64,000 bases of DNA from Pseudooctadecabacter jejudonensis (GCF_900172275.1 NZ_FWFT01000001.1:186001-250000), one strand, 5' to 3'; shown: positions 20,101 to 29,417, counted from the first letter of the stretch. Program-made: numbers and translations. The notes: generated from the sequence alone by a model not told the origin.

Positions 20101-20854
20101 TGGTGGGCACAAGGTCTATCTGCGCACCGGGGAATATGAAGACGGCAATCTGGGTGAGATCTTCATCGACATGCACAAGGAAGGCGCTGGCTTCCGTGCG
20201 ATGATGAACAACTTTGCCATCGCCGTGTCCGTGGGCCTGCAGTACGGCGTGCCGCTGGAGGAGTTCGTAGACGCCTTCACCTTCACCAAGTTTGAACCGG
20301 CTGGCATGGTTCAGGGCAACGACAGCATCAAGAACGCAACGTCGATCCTTGACTATATCTTCCGCGAATTGGCTGTGTCCTATCTGGACCGCACCGATCT
20401 GGCCCATGTGAAGCCCGAAGGCGCGTCTTTCGATGATCTGGGTCGTGGTGAGGAAGAGGGCGTGTCCAACATCTCTGAGCCGTCTGAGACCGCGGCGACG
20501 AAGTCTCTCGAGGTGCTTAAGCAGATCAGCTCCACCGGCTACCTGCGTAAGCGCGTGCCAAACGAACTGGTTGTGTTGCAAGGCGGGGCAGGGGCTGTGG
20601 CCTTTACAGATGGGGACGCCGCAGTTGCGTTGGACACCATTGTGCCGGCGGTCAGTGCAGGCGGCGGCATGGCGCAAGCGACCGGCGGGGCCACGGCTGT
20701 GTCCTCCGGTACGGTCAGCATGTCGGCCCGCGACAAGGCCAAGATGCAAGGCTACGAAGGCGATCCATGCGGCGAGTGCGGCAACTACACGCTGGTGCGC
20801 AACGGCACCTGCATGAAGTGCAACACCTGCGGTGGCACGTCCGGCTGCAGCTGA
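17180..20854 (+). CDS. nrdJ: Vitamin B12-dependent (class II) ribonucleoside-diphosphate reductase
   Basis: 1224 aa, the long NrdJ form typical of Rhodobacterales. It reduces ribonucleotides with adenosylcobalamin. The finger-loop motif N466-P-C468-S-E470 holds the catalytic Cys; [23 protein letters not shown] and [17 protein letters not shown] are other family hallmarks. The C-terminus has Cys-rich [14 protein letters not shown] and [13 protein letters not shown], presumably metal-binding and redox. A large opposite-strand frame inside it is an artefact of codon bias. Confidence 0.97.
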   Translation: MKIERNFTKSGQDAYAEVAFKSATSEIRNPDGTVVFKLDDCEIPDAWSQVASDVIAQKYFRKAGVPSDTVKVEEKGVPEFLWRSAPAEGATMGGETSAKQVFDRLAGAWTYWGWKGGYFTTEEDARTYFDEMRYMLATQRAAPNSPQWFNTGLHWAYGIDGPAQGHHYVDYKTKKLTKSTSSYEHPQPHACFIQSVADDLVNDGGIMDLWVREARLFKYGSGTGTNFSSLRGEGEALSGGGKSSGLMGFLKIGDRAAGAIKSGGTTRRAAKMVIVDADHPDIEEFINWKVLEEQKVASIVAGSKMHEAKLNDIFAAIRGWDGAEADAYDPKKNEQLKTAIRDAKKVMIPETYVKRVLDYAKQGHTSIEFPTYDTDWDSEAYNSVSGQNSNNSIRVTDAFLKAVEDDANWKLINRKNGEVAKVIKARELWEKVGHAAWACADPGIQYHDTVNAWHTCPADGEIRGSNPCSEYMFLDDTACNLASMNLLTFYKDGTFQVEDYMHASRLWTVTLEISVMMAQFPSKEIAQRSYDFRTLGLGYANIGGLLMNMGLGYDSDEGRALAGALTAIMTGVSYATSAEMAGELGPFPGYKKNADNMLRVIRNHRNAAYGASDGYEALEIKPVALDHANCPDTRLVDLAMSCWDEALKLGEQHGYRNAQATVIAPTGTIGLVMDCDTTGIEPDFALVKFKKLAGGGYFKIINQSVPAALAKLGYSSSQSEEIVSYAVGHGTLGNAPGINHTSLVGHGFGQAEIDKIEAALPSAFDIRFVFNQWTLGEEFCKDVLGIPADKLNDPTFDLLKSLGFSKADVDAANDHVCGTMTLEGAPHLKEEHYVVFDCANPCGKKGKRFLSVNSHIDMMAAAQSFISGAISKTINMPNDATIEDCQKAYERSWAMGIKANALYRDGSKLSQPLAAALIEDDDEAAEVLESGSTMEKAQVIAEKIIEKVVVKEVIKSHREKMPERRKGYTQKAIVGGHKVYLRTGEYEDGNLGEIFIDMHKEGAGFRAMMNNFAIAVSVGLQYGVPLEEFVDAFTFTKFEPAGMVQGNDSIKNATSILDYIFRELAVSYLDRTDLAHVKPEGASFDDLGRGEEEGVSNISEPSETAATKSLEVLKQISSTGYLRKRVPNELVVLQGGAGAVAFTDGDAAVALDTIVPAVSAGGGMAQATGGATAVSSGTVSMSARDKAKMQGYEGDPCGECGNYTLVRNGTCMKCNTCGGTSGCS

Positions 20855-20863
20855 TACGAGTTC

Positions 20864-20890
20864 CGAAGGCGGGCACTGCGCCCGCCTTCG
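20864..20890 (+). terminator. Stem-loop after nrdJ
   Basis: CGAAGGCGGGC / GCCCGCCTTCG with a 5-base loop, 10 bp after the nrdJ stop. There is no T-run; a second, canonical terminator follows at 20961. Confidence 0.6.
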
Positions 20891-20960
20891 TGAGAGCCCT
20901 CAGGCCGCAGGCAGAATACCGGGCGGTACACTAGAATGAGCCTGAGTGGCGAGACTTACA

Positions 20961-20992
20961 GGGGGGACTTCGGTCCCCCCTTTTTTCTTTTT
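20961..20992 (+). terminator. Rho-independent terminator of nrdJ
   Basis: GGGGGGAC-TTCG-GTCCCCCC, an 8-bp perfect stem with a UUCG tetraloop, followed at once by TTTTTTCTTTTT. The left inverted repeat of the transposon-like element starts within the last T of this tract (20992). Confidence 0.93.
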
Positions 20993-21016
20993 GTCAGAAG
21001 CCGTAATTTTGTCGGA
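20992..21016 (+). repeat. Left terminal inverted repeat (25 bp)
   Basis: Begins TGTCAGAAGCCGTAATTTTG. Pairs with the right repeat with mismatches only at positions 4, 8 and 19. It lies directly after the nrdJ terminator T-tract. An AATTTCAAAATT motif follows at 21016-21027 and recurs near the right end. Confidence 0.8.
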
Positions 21017-21165
21017 ATTTCAAAATTCCCTGAATATCGGATGCTGATCTTCAGGCTGAATGTTTGAGGGTGCTCAGGGAGAGGACGGCGTACAACTTAT
21101 AATAGGCATTCTTTGGAGTTCGTCGACGATGAGTAGGGCGGGATCGTTTCGTTTGGCTCCCGTGG

Positions 21166-22173
21166 ATGTTCGAAGTTGTGGAGTGTGAACCCGATCAGGA
21201 GGTCAATGACGGTGGCCAATTTGAAGAACATGTCGCGCGGCGGCTTGCTGGTGAACAGCCAGACGGTTGGGCTCGTCACTTTCCGATTGGCGCGTTAGGC
21301 GCAATTTGTGAGATGCTGGGCGTCTCATTGATATCTGGAAAGACCGCAACCCTTCGGTCTCTGTCAAAACTAGAGCTGGCAATTGCGACATCGGCGGGGT
21401 TTCGACTTATTAACGCAGATAAATCTGAAGTGGTCGCATACTTTGAAAACCTCAGATTGAGCCCGGGCAAACCGCAGGACCGCCCTCAAGCCCAGTACGG
21501 CCGGATATATGATTGGCGAAAACGCGGGGCAGGGTATGGCCCTGAATATGAGCCACTTCGGGAGGCTTTGCGCCAACACATATTGGGTAGCTGGCCACTT
21601 GGGGCTGGTGAACAGGCACTCGACCACGTTTTGACCGAACGGCGGCTACATTCGATCAGGACCGCGGCAAAGACCCATGATCTTCATCCGAAACGTTTGC
21701 GGCGCCTTTTGGTCGATGCTGACATCATACCGGAGACGGATCGCCCTGATTTCGAGGTTATCTTTGATGCGAATGCAGCTAAGGAATTGCTCGAACAGGC
21801 AAGTGGTTCAGTTGCATTCTCTGCGGCCCAAAAGGGATTGGGGCTTACACGAGGACAAATGGAGACACTGACAAAAGCAGATCTGATCAAGCCTGGCGAG
21901 GGAGGAGACAGTGCTCGCCCAAGATTTACGGAGGCGACCATCGTGTCGTGGCTGGAGTTCTTGGGGTCCTTTCCTGAATCCGATAAATGGGCGTCGTTGA
22001 CCAGTATTTCTGACGCAGTTCGAAAGCACGGGGTGCCTACAGATCGGATCTTGAACCACATTTTGGAGGGTCGCTTGAAAAGAGTTTTCAGAGCCAAGGA
22101 GCAGAATGTCTTTTCTTCGATCCTAATCGACAAATATGAGGTTTATGTACTTCTTAAGGAGTTAAACGCTTAA
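21166..22173 (+). CDS. TniQ-like transposition protein, probably N-terminally truncated
   Basis: 335 aa. The segment ILGSWPLGAGEQALDHVL...RRLHSIRTAAKTHDLHPKR, with RLRRLLVDADII after it, resembles the helix-turn-helix C-terminal part of TniQ/TnsD-like targeting proteins. The typical N-terminal Zn-finger portion is absent; upstream frames hold stops between 21100 and 21160, suggesting loss of the 5' part. In Tn5053-like elements TniQ works with TniA and TniB in target selection. GC content is lower than in neighbouring genes. The family call is by pattern memory and needs a profile search. Confidence 0.55.
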   Translation: MFEVVECEPDQEVNDGGQFEEHVARRLAGEQPDGWARHFPIGALGAICEMLGVSLISGKTATLRSLSKLELAIATSAGFRLINADKSEVVAYFENLRLSPGKPQDRPQAQYGRIYDWRKRGAGYGPEYEPLREALRQHILGSWPLGAGEQALDHVLTERRLHSIRTAAKTHDLHPKRLRRLLVDADIIPETDRPDFEVIFDANAAKELLEQASGSVAFSAAQKGLGLTRGQMETLTKADLIKPGEGGDSARPRFTEATIVSWLEFLGSFPESDKWASLTSISDAVRKHGVPTDRILNHILEGRLKRVFRAKEQNVFSSILIDKYEVYVLLKELNA

Positions 22174-22819
22174 TTCCACACCGATGGCGCGATGTCCAAG
22201 AGTGTGGGGTGGAAGGTGGAAGTGTTGCCTTAAACCGATGGGCGGGAAGGAGACATTCGCTGCGGATGCAATGTGAAAGCTCCTTAGATCTGAAAGCGGA
22301 CATTGAAAGTACAAAGGCCCGAACTGATGGGGCCCCACACATTTTTGAACGGACCTGGTTCTAAACGCAGACGTCAGAGGTTCTTTTCCAGTTTGGCAAA
22401 TGACCCAGCCAGAGTTGGATCTGTCTGCAAAAGCAGTTGATAGTCGTGTCAGCGCAGGGGCCAGAAGGGTTTCCTGACCAAGGCTTCAATTGTACATCGC
22501 GCAGGGTCTTGAAGGCCGTTCAACTTAATACAAACCGCTCTCACTGTTGGGGCGAGTCTTGGTCCCGATTTCTTTCCGCGATTTTACTTCGATAGCCTTG
22601 AGGTGATCGGATCAAGCACAGGCGGGCTGGGACACTTCGGCGGCGATGGGCGCTGTTGTTCGAAGCCTTCGCCTGAGAGACGGCACTGGACGAGGGTGCA
22701 GGACTGTTCGCCCGGGAAAAAGGGCTGCTCTGTTACCCTGGGCATGCCGAATCTTTTAGTATCGGATGCCTCTGCAATGACACAATATTCCAAGTGCCAC
22801 TGTAGATGGACGCAAACGG
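22174..22819. other. Gene-poor stretch inside the element
   Basis: 646 bp between the TniQ-like gene and the LacI gene. Only short frames without recognisable domains are present. Segments such as GGAAGGAGACATTCGCTGC and AAAGCGGACATTG look like decayed intergenic filler. I see no RNA gene or intact coding region. Confidence 0.5.
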
Positions 22820-23860
22820 TCACTCTTCAGTTCCGGGCGCAAGCCGATCCCGGGCTGAAGCTGTCGGCCTTGCGGTTGTCGTCCGTTCGACCAGCTCGTT
22901 TTTCACGGTGATCTTGGCGTCTGGACGACGATACTCGTTTCGTCGGCTGACGGCCAATTCAATTGCCTTGGCAAATATCCCAAGCATGTTTTGTCGCACC
23001 GATGTCAGCTGATAGGACTGGAAGCGTCCGGTCTCGGTGTCGTCGTGGCCGACCACTTGGATATCGTCGGGTATGTTCAATCCGAAGTCCAGTCGCAGGA
23101 CATCCATTGCGCCAATCGCCATCGCATCATTGGCGGCAACAACGGCATCCAGGTTCGTGACGCTTGCCCCCAAAGCGCGGATCGCGGACTGGCCGCCATT
23201 ATAGGTGAAGGCGTCCTCAAGCACGATTGGCTCTGGCAGGCCCTTTGCCGTGCAGGCCTCGACAAATCCACGGCACCGCTCTGCCGAGACCCAATTGTTG
23301 CCGCCACCGCCCAGGAACACGCAGTGCCTGGCCCCCGATGCATGCAGCATGTCCACGACGTCATGCATGATCGCGTCATTGGGTGAGCACACCGCATCAA
23401 CCCCCGCACATTCGGATTGCCGGTTTATCATCACAAGAGGGACGCCCGCATCGGTGCAATGCACTGCGGCCTCGCGGGAAATGCTGGCCGCGCACAGGAT
23501 CATATCCACGCGTTTTTCCAACAGTTGGCGGATGGCCGCGTCGCCCATATCCGTCGGATCAACGATCTGGATGAGGAGGGCATCGCCGGTCTCGGACATC
23601 AGGTCGACGGCGCTTTTCAAGGCCAGCGGATAGTTCTGCTGCGCGTATTGCGTGACCACCAGACCCGCCAGACGGCTGCGCCCAAGACTGAGGGATTTGG
23701 CAATCGGGTTCGGGACAAACCCCAATTCGTGGGCGGCAGCCAGAACCCTCTCACGGGTCGTTTTCGACGCACTTCCATTGGGGGAAAACACGCGGGACAC
23801 AGCGGATTGGCTGACCCCGGCCAGTCTGGCCACGTCATAGGATGTTGCGCGCTTGTCCAA
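22820..23860 (-). CDS. LacI-family transcriptional regulator
   Basis: 346 aa from a TTG at 23860. The N-terminal HTH is textbook (TSYDVARLAGVSQSAVSRVF), with a hinge (RERVLAAAHELGFVPNPIAKSL) and a periplasmic-binding-protein-like effector domain ending in VVAANDAMAIGAMDVLR and VVGHDDTETGRFQSYQLTSV. The frame is open upstream into the divergent sulfatase gene; no ATG fits, and the TTG has a purine-rich AAAAGGCACGGA before it. It probably controls the divergent sulfatase-transporter operon through the palindrome at 23929. Confidence 0.88.
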   Translation of the reverse strand: MDKRATSYDVARLAGVSQSAVSRVFSPNGSASKTTRERVLAAAHELGFVPNPIAKSLSLGRSRLAGLVVTQYAQQNYPLALKSAVDLMSETGDALLIQIVDPTDMGDAAIRQLLEKRVDMILCAASISREAAVHCTDAGVPLVMINRQSECAGVDAVCSPNDAIMHDVVDMLHASGARHCVFLGGGGNNWVSAERCRGFVEACTAKGLPEPIVLEDAFTYNGGQSAIRALGASVTNLDAVVAANDAMAIGAMDVLRLDFGLNIPDDIQVVGHDDTETGRFQSYQLTSVRQNMLGIFAKAIELAVSRRNEYRRPDAKITVKNELVERTTTARPTASARDRLAPGTEE

Positions 23861-23900
23861 GATATTCCGTGCCTTTTGGTGACAATCCGACTCAAAGTTA

Positions 23901-23944
23901 TTGACAGAATACCGCAATCCGTCCAGCCTTGCATGCGGATGCAA
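23901..23944 (+). promoter_or_regulatory. Promoter element and palindromic LacI-type operator before the sulfatase gene
   Basis: A TTGACA box lies at 23901-23906. TTGCATGCGGATGCAA (23929-23944) is a perfect 6-4-6 inverted repeat between it and the sulfatase start. Its place in the 105-bp divergent gap next to the LacI gene makes it the best operator candidate. The -10 box is not clear. Confidence 0.55.
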
Positions 23945-23965
23945 AGCTTGAGAGGGGAGGCTCGG

Positions 23966-25501
23966 GTGGGACGCAAGATCCTTTTCATCACCACGGATGA
24001 GCAGCGTTTTGACGCGCTTGGCTGCTATGGTGGAAAGGTGGCGAAAACGCCCGTTGCCGACGGATTGGCGCGCGACGGCATCCGCTATGACCGCGCCTAT
24101 AATCAGAACGTGACCTGCATGCCCGCGCGATCGTCCATCGTGACGGGGCAATATGTGTCGACCCACGGGGTTCTGCGCAACGGCTACGCCTTGCCGGAAA
24201 ATGACCCTTCAATCGCGCGCTACCTGAACGAGCAGGCGGGCTATCGCACAGCGATTGTCGGCAAGGCCCATTGGCAGCCGATGACCGATCACACCTGTTG
24301 GGAGGCGTCGGCCGCAGGGCGCGGCGATCATGGGCCGCACCGCGGGTTCGAGTATCTGTCGCTGGCCGCTCATAGCGGCATCTCTTACCGGTGCGAGCTG
24401 CACTATAACCGGTGGCTGAAAGAGAATTATCCCGAGCACGTGGACTCGTTCTATCCGCCCGTGGGCCCCGAAAACGGGCCCAACAATCAGACAGGGGGCG
24501 AGAGCGACGCGATTCAAGTCCATCACAATGCTTGCCCGAAGAAGGCCTATCACACCGATTGGGTGGCTGAGACGTCGATCAATTGGCTTGATACCCTGGA
24601 CAAGGATGAGGATTGGTTTTTGTGGGTCAGTTTCCCCGACCCGCACCACCCGTTCGACCCGCCCGTGTCCGAGAAAGATCGCATCGACTGGCGCGATCTG
24701 GATCTGCCGGACGCGCACCCGGAGACCGACGAAAAGATCCGCGAGATCCTGGCCCAGAAGCCAAAGCACTGGCTGGAATTCTACGACGGCATCACCGACA
24801 TCGCCGACGAGACGCCCGATCAGTTCGTCCCCAAGACCATGACCCACGACAACGTGCGTGAGATCAACGCCATGGTCCACATCCAGAATGAGCTGGTGGA
24901 CGATGCCATGGGCCGCCTGATGGCCTATCTGAAGGCGCGCGGTTGGGACGAAGATACCGACATCATCTATTGCTCGGACCACGGCACCAATCAGGGCGAC
25001 TTTGGCCTGATGTTCAAAGGGCCGTTCCACACCGATGGGCTGATGCGGCTGCCGTTCATCTGGCGGCCTGCGCCCTCGGCCAGTGTGGCGGGCGGCACGG
25101 TCATCGCGGACCCTGTGGGTCACATTGATCTGGCCCCGACCTTTGCCCAGATCGCGGGGCTTCCGGTGCCCGATTGGGTCGAAGGCAAACCGCTGCCCAC
25201 CGAGGCAGACCCCGAACGGGACTGCGTGTTCTGCGAATGGGATGCGGAACGTCACGGCATCCAGATCAAGATGCGCAGCATTTATGACCGGTCGGGGTAT
25301 CTCTGCACGGCCTATGACCCGACGAATTATTATGACGGAACCGAGGGCGAGCTTTACGATCTGAAATCCGACCCACGGCAATGGTCCAACCTGTGGGACG
25401 CACCAGATCACGCCGACACCAAGGCCGCCCTTGTGGCCAAGATCAACCAACACACACCCGCGCCGCGCGAGCCAGCCCTGGTCCGCATGGCGCGCACCTG
25501 A
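23966..25501 (+). CDS. Type I (formylglycine) sulfatase, cytoplasmic
   Basis: 511 aa. The sulfatase signature C51-M-P-A-R55 followed by SSIVTGQY is the CxPxR type, in which Cys becomes formylglycine. Metal and active-site segments ILFITTDEQRFDALGCYG (N-terminal Asp pair), VGKAHWQP, FPDPHHPFDPP and YCSDHGTNQGDFGLMFKG fit the alkaline phosphatase/sulfatase superfamily. The GTG at 23966 is chosen because GGGGAGG lies 4 bp before it. There is no signal peptide, so it should act in the cytoplasm on an imported sulfate ester; the substrate is unknown. First gene of the sulfatase-tctCBA-FGE operon. Confidence 0.92.
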   Translation: MGRKILFITTDEQRFDALGCYGGKVAKTPVADGLARDGIRYDRAYNQNVTCMPARSSIVTGQYVSTHGVLRNGYALPENDPSIARYLNEQAGYRTAIVGKAHWQPMTDHTCWEASAAGRGDHGPHRGFEYLSLAAHSGISYRCELHYNRWLKENYPEHVDSFYPPVGPENGPNNQTGGESDAIQVHHNACPKKAYHTDWVAETSINWLDTLDKDEDWFLWVSFPDPHHPFDPPVSEKDRIDWRDLDLPDAHPETDEKIREILAQKPKHWLEFYDGITDIADETPDQFVPKTMTHDNVREINAMVHIQNELVDDAMGRLMAYLKARGWDEDTDIIYCSDHGTNQGDFGLMFKGPFHTDGLMRLPFIWRPAPSASVAGGTVIADPVGHIDLAPTFAQIAGLPVPDWVEGKPLPTEADPERDCVFCEWDAERHGIQIKMRSIYDRSGYLCTAYDPTNYYDGTEGELYDLKSDPRQWSNLWDAPDHADTKAALVAKINQHTPAPREPALVRMART

Positions 25502-25542
25502 GAGCGACGAAGACCAAAACACGACAACCGGGAGGAAATAAC

Positions 25543-26478
25543 ATGAAACTAAGAACCACACTTGCCAGTGTTGCAGCCCTGACGCTGAGCACGGGCGCGG
25601 CACTTGCCGAATATCCTGAACGCACCATCAACATGGTTATCCCTTTCAGCGCGGGTGGCGGCACGGACGTCCCCGGGCGCTTCTTTGCGGCAGAGATGGA
25701 AAAGCTGCTTGGCCAGAATATCGTCGCCACCAACGTGGAAGGCGCGGGCGGCACCATCGGTGCAACCCAGCAGGCGGATGCGCCGGCGGATGGGTACAAC
25801 CTGCTCTTTGCGCCTGTCGGCACGATGACAACCCAGCCGCATCTGCGCAACACCAGCTACAACGTGGACAGCTGGACGCCGATCTGCATGGTCAGCGAAG
25901 GCCCCTATTATCTGGTGGTCGGTGCCGATAGCGGGATTGAGTCGGTGGAAGATTACAAGGCGATCACGGCCAATGGCGGGCCACGGTTCGTGGGCGCGGG
26001 CCCGGGGTCCATGGATCACGTCGCACAGCTGACGCTGGACAGTGAATTGGGGATTGAACAGCAGTATCTGCCGACAGGCGGCGGGGCGGACAAGGCCACC
26101 GAGATTGGTGGCGGTCGCGCTGACGCGTCGGTCTGGTTTGCCGATTTCGACACCCGCTTCAACTTCAACGCATTGGCGATCATGGCCGATGAACGCTCCG
26201 ATCAGCACCCTGACATCCCGACCATGCAGGAATTGGGATATGACGTGAACGTGTCGATCTGGTTCGGCCTGTTTGCCCAGGACGACGCCCCCGCCGAGGC
26301 CGTTGAAACGCTGTCTGCCGCCTGTGAAACCGCCGTCAGCACGGACAGCTTCAAGGAAAACATGGCCGGCGCGAACCGCCTGATCCGCTACATGGGGACG
26401 GACGAGTTCGGTGACTTTTTCCGGAGGACCTTTGAGTTGAACGGAGAGTTGATGCGCAAGGCAGGCCTTGTGAACTGA
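25543..26478 (+). CDS. Tripartite tricarboxylate transporter solute-binding protein (TctC type)
   Basis: 311 aa with a signal peptide (LRTTLASVAALTLSTGAALA). The BUG/TctC fold is seen in YPERTINMVIPFSAGGGTDV, GAGGTIGATQQADAPADGYN and GGADKATEIGGGRADASVWF. It would capture the substrate in the periplasm for TctBA. GGGAGGA lies 7 bp before the ATG. The position between a sulfatase and TctBA suggests an organosulfate ligand, by inference only. Confidence 0.92.
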   Translation: MKLRTTLASVAALTLSTGAALAEYPERTINMVIPFSAGGGTDVPGRFFAAEMEKLLGQNIVATNVEGAGGTIGATQQADAPADGYNLLFAPVGTMTTQPHLRNTSYNVDSWTPICMVSEGPYYLVVGADSGIESVEDYKAITANGGPRFVGAGPGSMDHVAQLTLDSELGIEQQYLPTGGGADKATEIGGGRADASVWFADFDTRFNFNALAIMADERSDQHPDIPTMQELGYDVNVSIWFGLFAQDDAPAEAVETLSAACETAVSTDSFKENMAGANRLIRYMGTDEFGDFFRRTFELNGELMRKAGLVN

Positions 26479-26532
26479 TCTGACTGTACCCGCCGGGGTG
26501 ATCCCGGCGGGCAATCCAAAGGCTGAGTTTCA

Positions 26533-26991
26533 ATGCAGAAGACGCTTGATATTGTTCTGGCCAGCGCGTTTCTGCTGGCGGGTCTTGGTCTGTTGTCCAT
26601 GACATTCGGAGAGGCGTTCGACATCCGCACCTTCGGCGGCGATGTGGGCCCCGCCTTTGCCCCGCGTCTGTTTCTGGCGGCCTGGTCTGTCTTCGCGGCT
26701 GTCGCCTTGATGTCGGCCCTCAGGTCCACGCCGGGCGATATGGACAGAATCAACATGACGCAGTTTCTGACCGTTATCGTCATTGCGACCGTCACCGCGC
26801 TGGCCATGACGCGGATCGGGTTCGTCTTTGCCGCCGTGCCGGGACTGGCCGCGTTCTGCTGGGCCTTCGGGTATCGAAGGATCGGCGTGCTGGCGATCAT
26901 CAGCGTCACCGTCCCTGTCAGCATCTGGGCGCTCTTCACTTTCGGGTTTGAGCTGTTATTGCCCCGCTCCCCATGGTTCTATCAGATCTGA
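26533..26991 (+). CDS. Tripartite tricarboxylate transporter small membrane subunit (TctB type)
   Basis: 152 aa with four predicted hydrophobic segments (e.g. IVLASAFLLAGLGLLSM, LTVIVIATVTALAM). The motif FGGDVGPAFAPRLFLAAW matches the conserved N-terminal GP-xxFP-like region of TctB. It lies between TctC and TctA, 3 bp before tctA. Confidence 0.88.
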   Translation: MQKTLDIVLASAFLLAGLGLLSMTFGEAFDIRTFGGDVGPAFAPRLFLAAWSVFAAVALMSALRSTPGDMDRINMTQFLTVIVIATVTALAMTRIGFVFAAVPGLAAFCWAFGYRRIGVLAIISVTVPVSIWALFTFGFELLLPRSPWFYQI

Positions 26992-26994
26992 TTC

Positions 26995-28467
26995 ATGGAA
27001 AACCTCAGCCTCGCCATTTCCCAATTCTCAACCTTCGGCGTCCTTGTGGCTTTGGTCATCGGGTGCCTGTGGGGCCTGCTGGCGGGCGCGCTGCCCGGGA
27101 TGGGCACGGTGGCCGCCCTGATCGTGGCCTTGCCCTTTACCTTCGGCATGAGCACCGAAAGCTCAATCGCGCTGTTTCTTGGGATCTATGTCACCTCCGT
27201 CTATGGCGGCTCTATCTCGGCTATTCTGATCAACACGCCCGGCACGCCGCAATCGGCGGCGACGGTGCTGGACGGCTATCCCATGGCGCGGGCAGGGCAG
27301 GCGGATCTGGCCATTGGCTGGGCCACGTTGGCATCCTTCATCGGGGGCGTCTTTTCCCTGATCGTGCTGATCGTCGCCGCCCCCCTTCTGGCGGCGGTGT
27401 CGATCTCCTTCGGGCCCGCCGCGATCTTTGCCATCATCGTCTTCGCGCTGACCTGTATTGCCTGGGTGTCCGAGGGCAGCACAATCAAGGGGCTTCTGGG
27501 CGCCTCAGTAGGCCTGTGGCTGACCACCATCGGCCCCGACGATTTGACGGGCCTCACTCGGTTTGATTTCGGACAGCAGGAGCTGCGCGGCGGCCTGTCC
27601 CTGATCCCCGTCCTGATCGGCTTGTTTGCACTGAGCGAAGTCTTCTACCGCGCGGCCTTCTATTTCACGTCAAAGCCATCGGATGTGCAAAACGTGGGCT
27701 TCAAATTGCCCCCCTGGGCGGACATTCGGATCCGCGCGCCGCAGTTCCTGCGCTCCTCCATCATCGGCACCTTTGTCGGCATCCTCCCCGGCACCGGGGC
27801 GACGGCAGCCACCTTTGTCAGCTATTCGGAGGCGCGCCGCACCTCGCCCCGGGCCGAGAATTTTGGCAAGGGCGAGCCCGATGGATTGATCGCGTCCGAG
27901 GCGTCCAACAACGCCGTCACCGGGGGCGCGCTGATCCCGACGCTGGCACTTGGCATTCCCGGCGACGGGGGCACTGTTGTGCTGCTGGGTGTGTTGACGA
28001 TCCAGGGGCTGACGCCCGGCTATGATCTGGTCAACAACAACCCCCACATCCTGACCGGCGCGTTTTTGATGCTGATGGTGGCGAATATCGTCATGTTCGC
28101 CCTTGGTGCATTCAGCGGCCGGATTTTCTCACGCATCCTTGGCATGCCGGAGCCGATCCTTATGGGGCTGATCCTCATGTTTTCACTGGTTGGTGCCTTT
28201 GTCGTCCGCGGCAATCCGGTGGATGTCACCGTCTGTGTTGTGGCGGGTGTGGCGGGCGTGATCCTGCGCTTCGGACGTTATCCCATTGCGCCGATTGTCA
28301 TTGGCATGGCCCTTGGCACGACCTTCGAGACAAAGCTGCGTCAGGGCATGATCAGCGCGCGCGGCGATTTCGTGACCTTTTTGCAGGATCCCATTGCCCT
28401 TGGCATTCTGGGCCTGACCGCTCTGGTCGTGCTGGTCCCGACGTTGAAGCGGCGCAAGGCGCGTTAA
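26995..28467 (+). CDS. Tripartite tricarboxylate transporter large membrane subunit (TctA type)
   Basis: 490 aa polytopic inner-membrane protein. TctA hallmarks: GCLWGLLAGALPGMGTVAAL, YVTSVYGGSISAILINTPGT, GIVGILPGTGATAATFVSY-like segment FVGILPGTGATAATF, and ASNNAVTGGALIPTLALGIPG. It forms the translocation channel with TctB. The next gene (FGE) begins 10 bp after its stop. Confidence 0.95.
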   Translation: MENLSLAISQFSTFGVLVALVIGCLWGLLAGALPGMGTVAALIVALPFTFGMSTESSIALFLGIYVTSVYGGSISAILINTPGTPQSAATVLDGYPMARAGQADLAIGWATLASFIGGVFSLIVLIVAAPLLAAVSISFGPAAIFAIIVFALTCIAWVSEGSTIKGLLGASVGLWLTTIGPDDLTGLTRFDFGQQELRGGLSLIPVLIGLFALSEVFYRAAFYFTSKPSDVQNVGFKLPPWADIRIRAPQFLRSSIIGTFVGILPGTGATAATFVSYSEARRTSPRAENFGKGEPDGLIASEASNNAVTGGALIPTLALGIPGDGGTVVLLGVLTIQGLTPGYDLVNNNPHILTGAFLMLMVANIVMFALGAFSGRIFSRILGMPEPILMGLILMFSLVGAFVVRGNPVDVTVCVVAGVAGVILRFGRYPIAPIVIGMALGTTFETKLRQGMISARGDFVTFLQDPIALGILGLTALVVLVPTLKRRKAR

Positions 28468-28477
28468 AGGGCGACGC

Positions 28478-29395
28478 GTGACCAAAGCCTGTTGCACCCC
28501 CACGACGGACGGTTCTGACGGCGCGCCCTTTGTTGAGGCGATCCAAAAGATCATCCCCGCCGACGCCGGCCAACAGTCCGAGCTGAGGGCAGCGCTGATC
28601 AATATCCCCGGCGGGTTCTTCGACATGGGCGCACGGAAATCGCGCTTTCCGAAGGACCGCGACAGCCCGCGCAGGCGGGTCAAGGTCGCGCCATTCCGCA
28701 TCGCCCCATACGCGGTCACGAACCGGGACTACGGGCGGTTCGTCATGGCAACGGGGTATCGCACGGTGGCAGAGGTTGAGGGATGGTCCTTCGTCTTTCA
28801 ACTTTTTCTGCAAAGCCCCGAGCAGTTTCAATCGCCGCCCGGATTGCCGTGGTGGCGCAAAGTTGATGGGTCGTTCTGGGCGGCACCCGAAGGGCCCGCT
28901 AGTCACGTGGATGACCGGCCCGACCATCCGGTCGTCCATATCAGTTGGTATGATGCGCAGGCCTATTGCCGTTGGTCGGGCCTGCGTCTGCCGTCCGAGG
29001 CAGAGTGGGAACGCGCCGCGCGTGGCGGCATCGCACGGGCGAAGTTTCCCTGGGGCAACAGCTTCATGCCCGGTGGCGCGCACGCGATGAACACCTGGCA
29101 GGGGCATTTCCCGCATGAGAACACGGGCGAAGATGGCCACATCGGCACAGCACCCGTGGACGCGTTTTCCGCGAACGGGTTCGGGTTGCACAACATGACG
29201 GGCAATGTGTGGGAATGGGCGGCGGATTTGTTCGACGACACATCCGCATTGGGTGCGCGTGTGCAGCGCGGTGGATCGTTCTTGTGCCATGACAGCTATT
29301 GCGACCGATACCACGTCCATTCGCGCACCGGCACCGAACCGGACAGCTCAGCCGGTCATTCGGGGTTTCGCGTTGCCGCAGATGTCGAAGCGTGA
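28478..29395 (+). CDS. Formylglycine-generating enzyme (SUMF1 family)
   Basis: 305 aa. It converts the sulfatase signature Cys to formylglycine. FGE features: INIPGGFFDMGA, VTNRDYGRFV, HPVVHISWYDAQAYCRWSG, RLPSEAEWERAARGG, MTGNVWEWAADLF and RGGSFLCHDSYCDRY with the C270/C275 pair at the spacing of the copper-binding active-site Cys. GTG start. It is encoded in the same operon as the CMPAR sulfatase, which makes the module self-sufficient. Confidence 0.93.
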   Translation: MTKACCTPTTDGSDGAPFVEAIQKIIPADAGQQSELRAALINIPGGFFDMGARKSRFPKDRDSPRRRVKVAPFRIAPYAVTNRDYGRFVMATGYRTVAEVEGWSFVFQLFLQSPEQFQSPPGLPWWRKVDGSFWAAPEGPASHVDDRPDHPVVHISWYDAQAYCRWSGLRLPSEAEWERAARGGIARAKFPWGNSFMPGGAHAMNTWQGHFPHENTGEDGHIGTAPVDAFSANGFGLHNMTGNVWEWAADLFDDTSALGARVQRGGSFLCHDSYCDRYHVHSRTGTEPDSSAGHSGFRVAADVEA

Positions 29396-29417
29396 TCCGG
29401 CAAACGGGGCAGGTTTA

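Noticed and set aside
20937-21047. Small ORF starting MSLSGETYRG over the nrdJ terminator
   Set aside because: It reads through a perfect terminator hairpin and the element end; coding potential is coincidental.
24209-25603. 464-codon minus-strand frame over the sulfatase
   Set aside because: Antisense of a clear sulfatase gene with the CMPAR motif; no recognisable protein.
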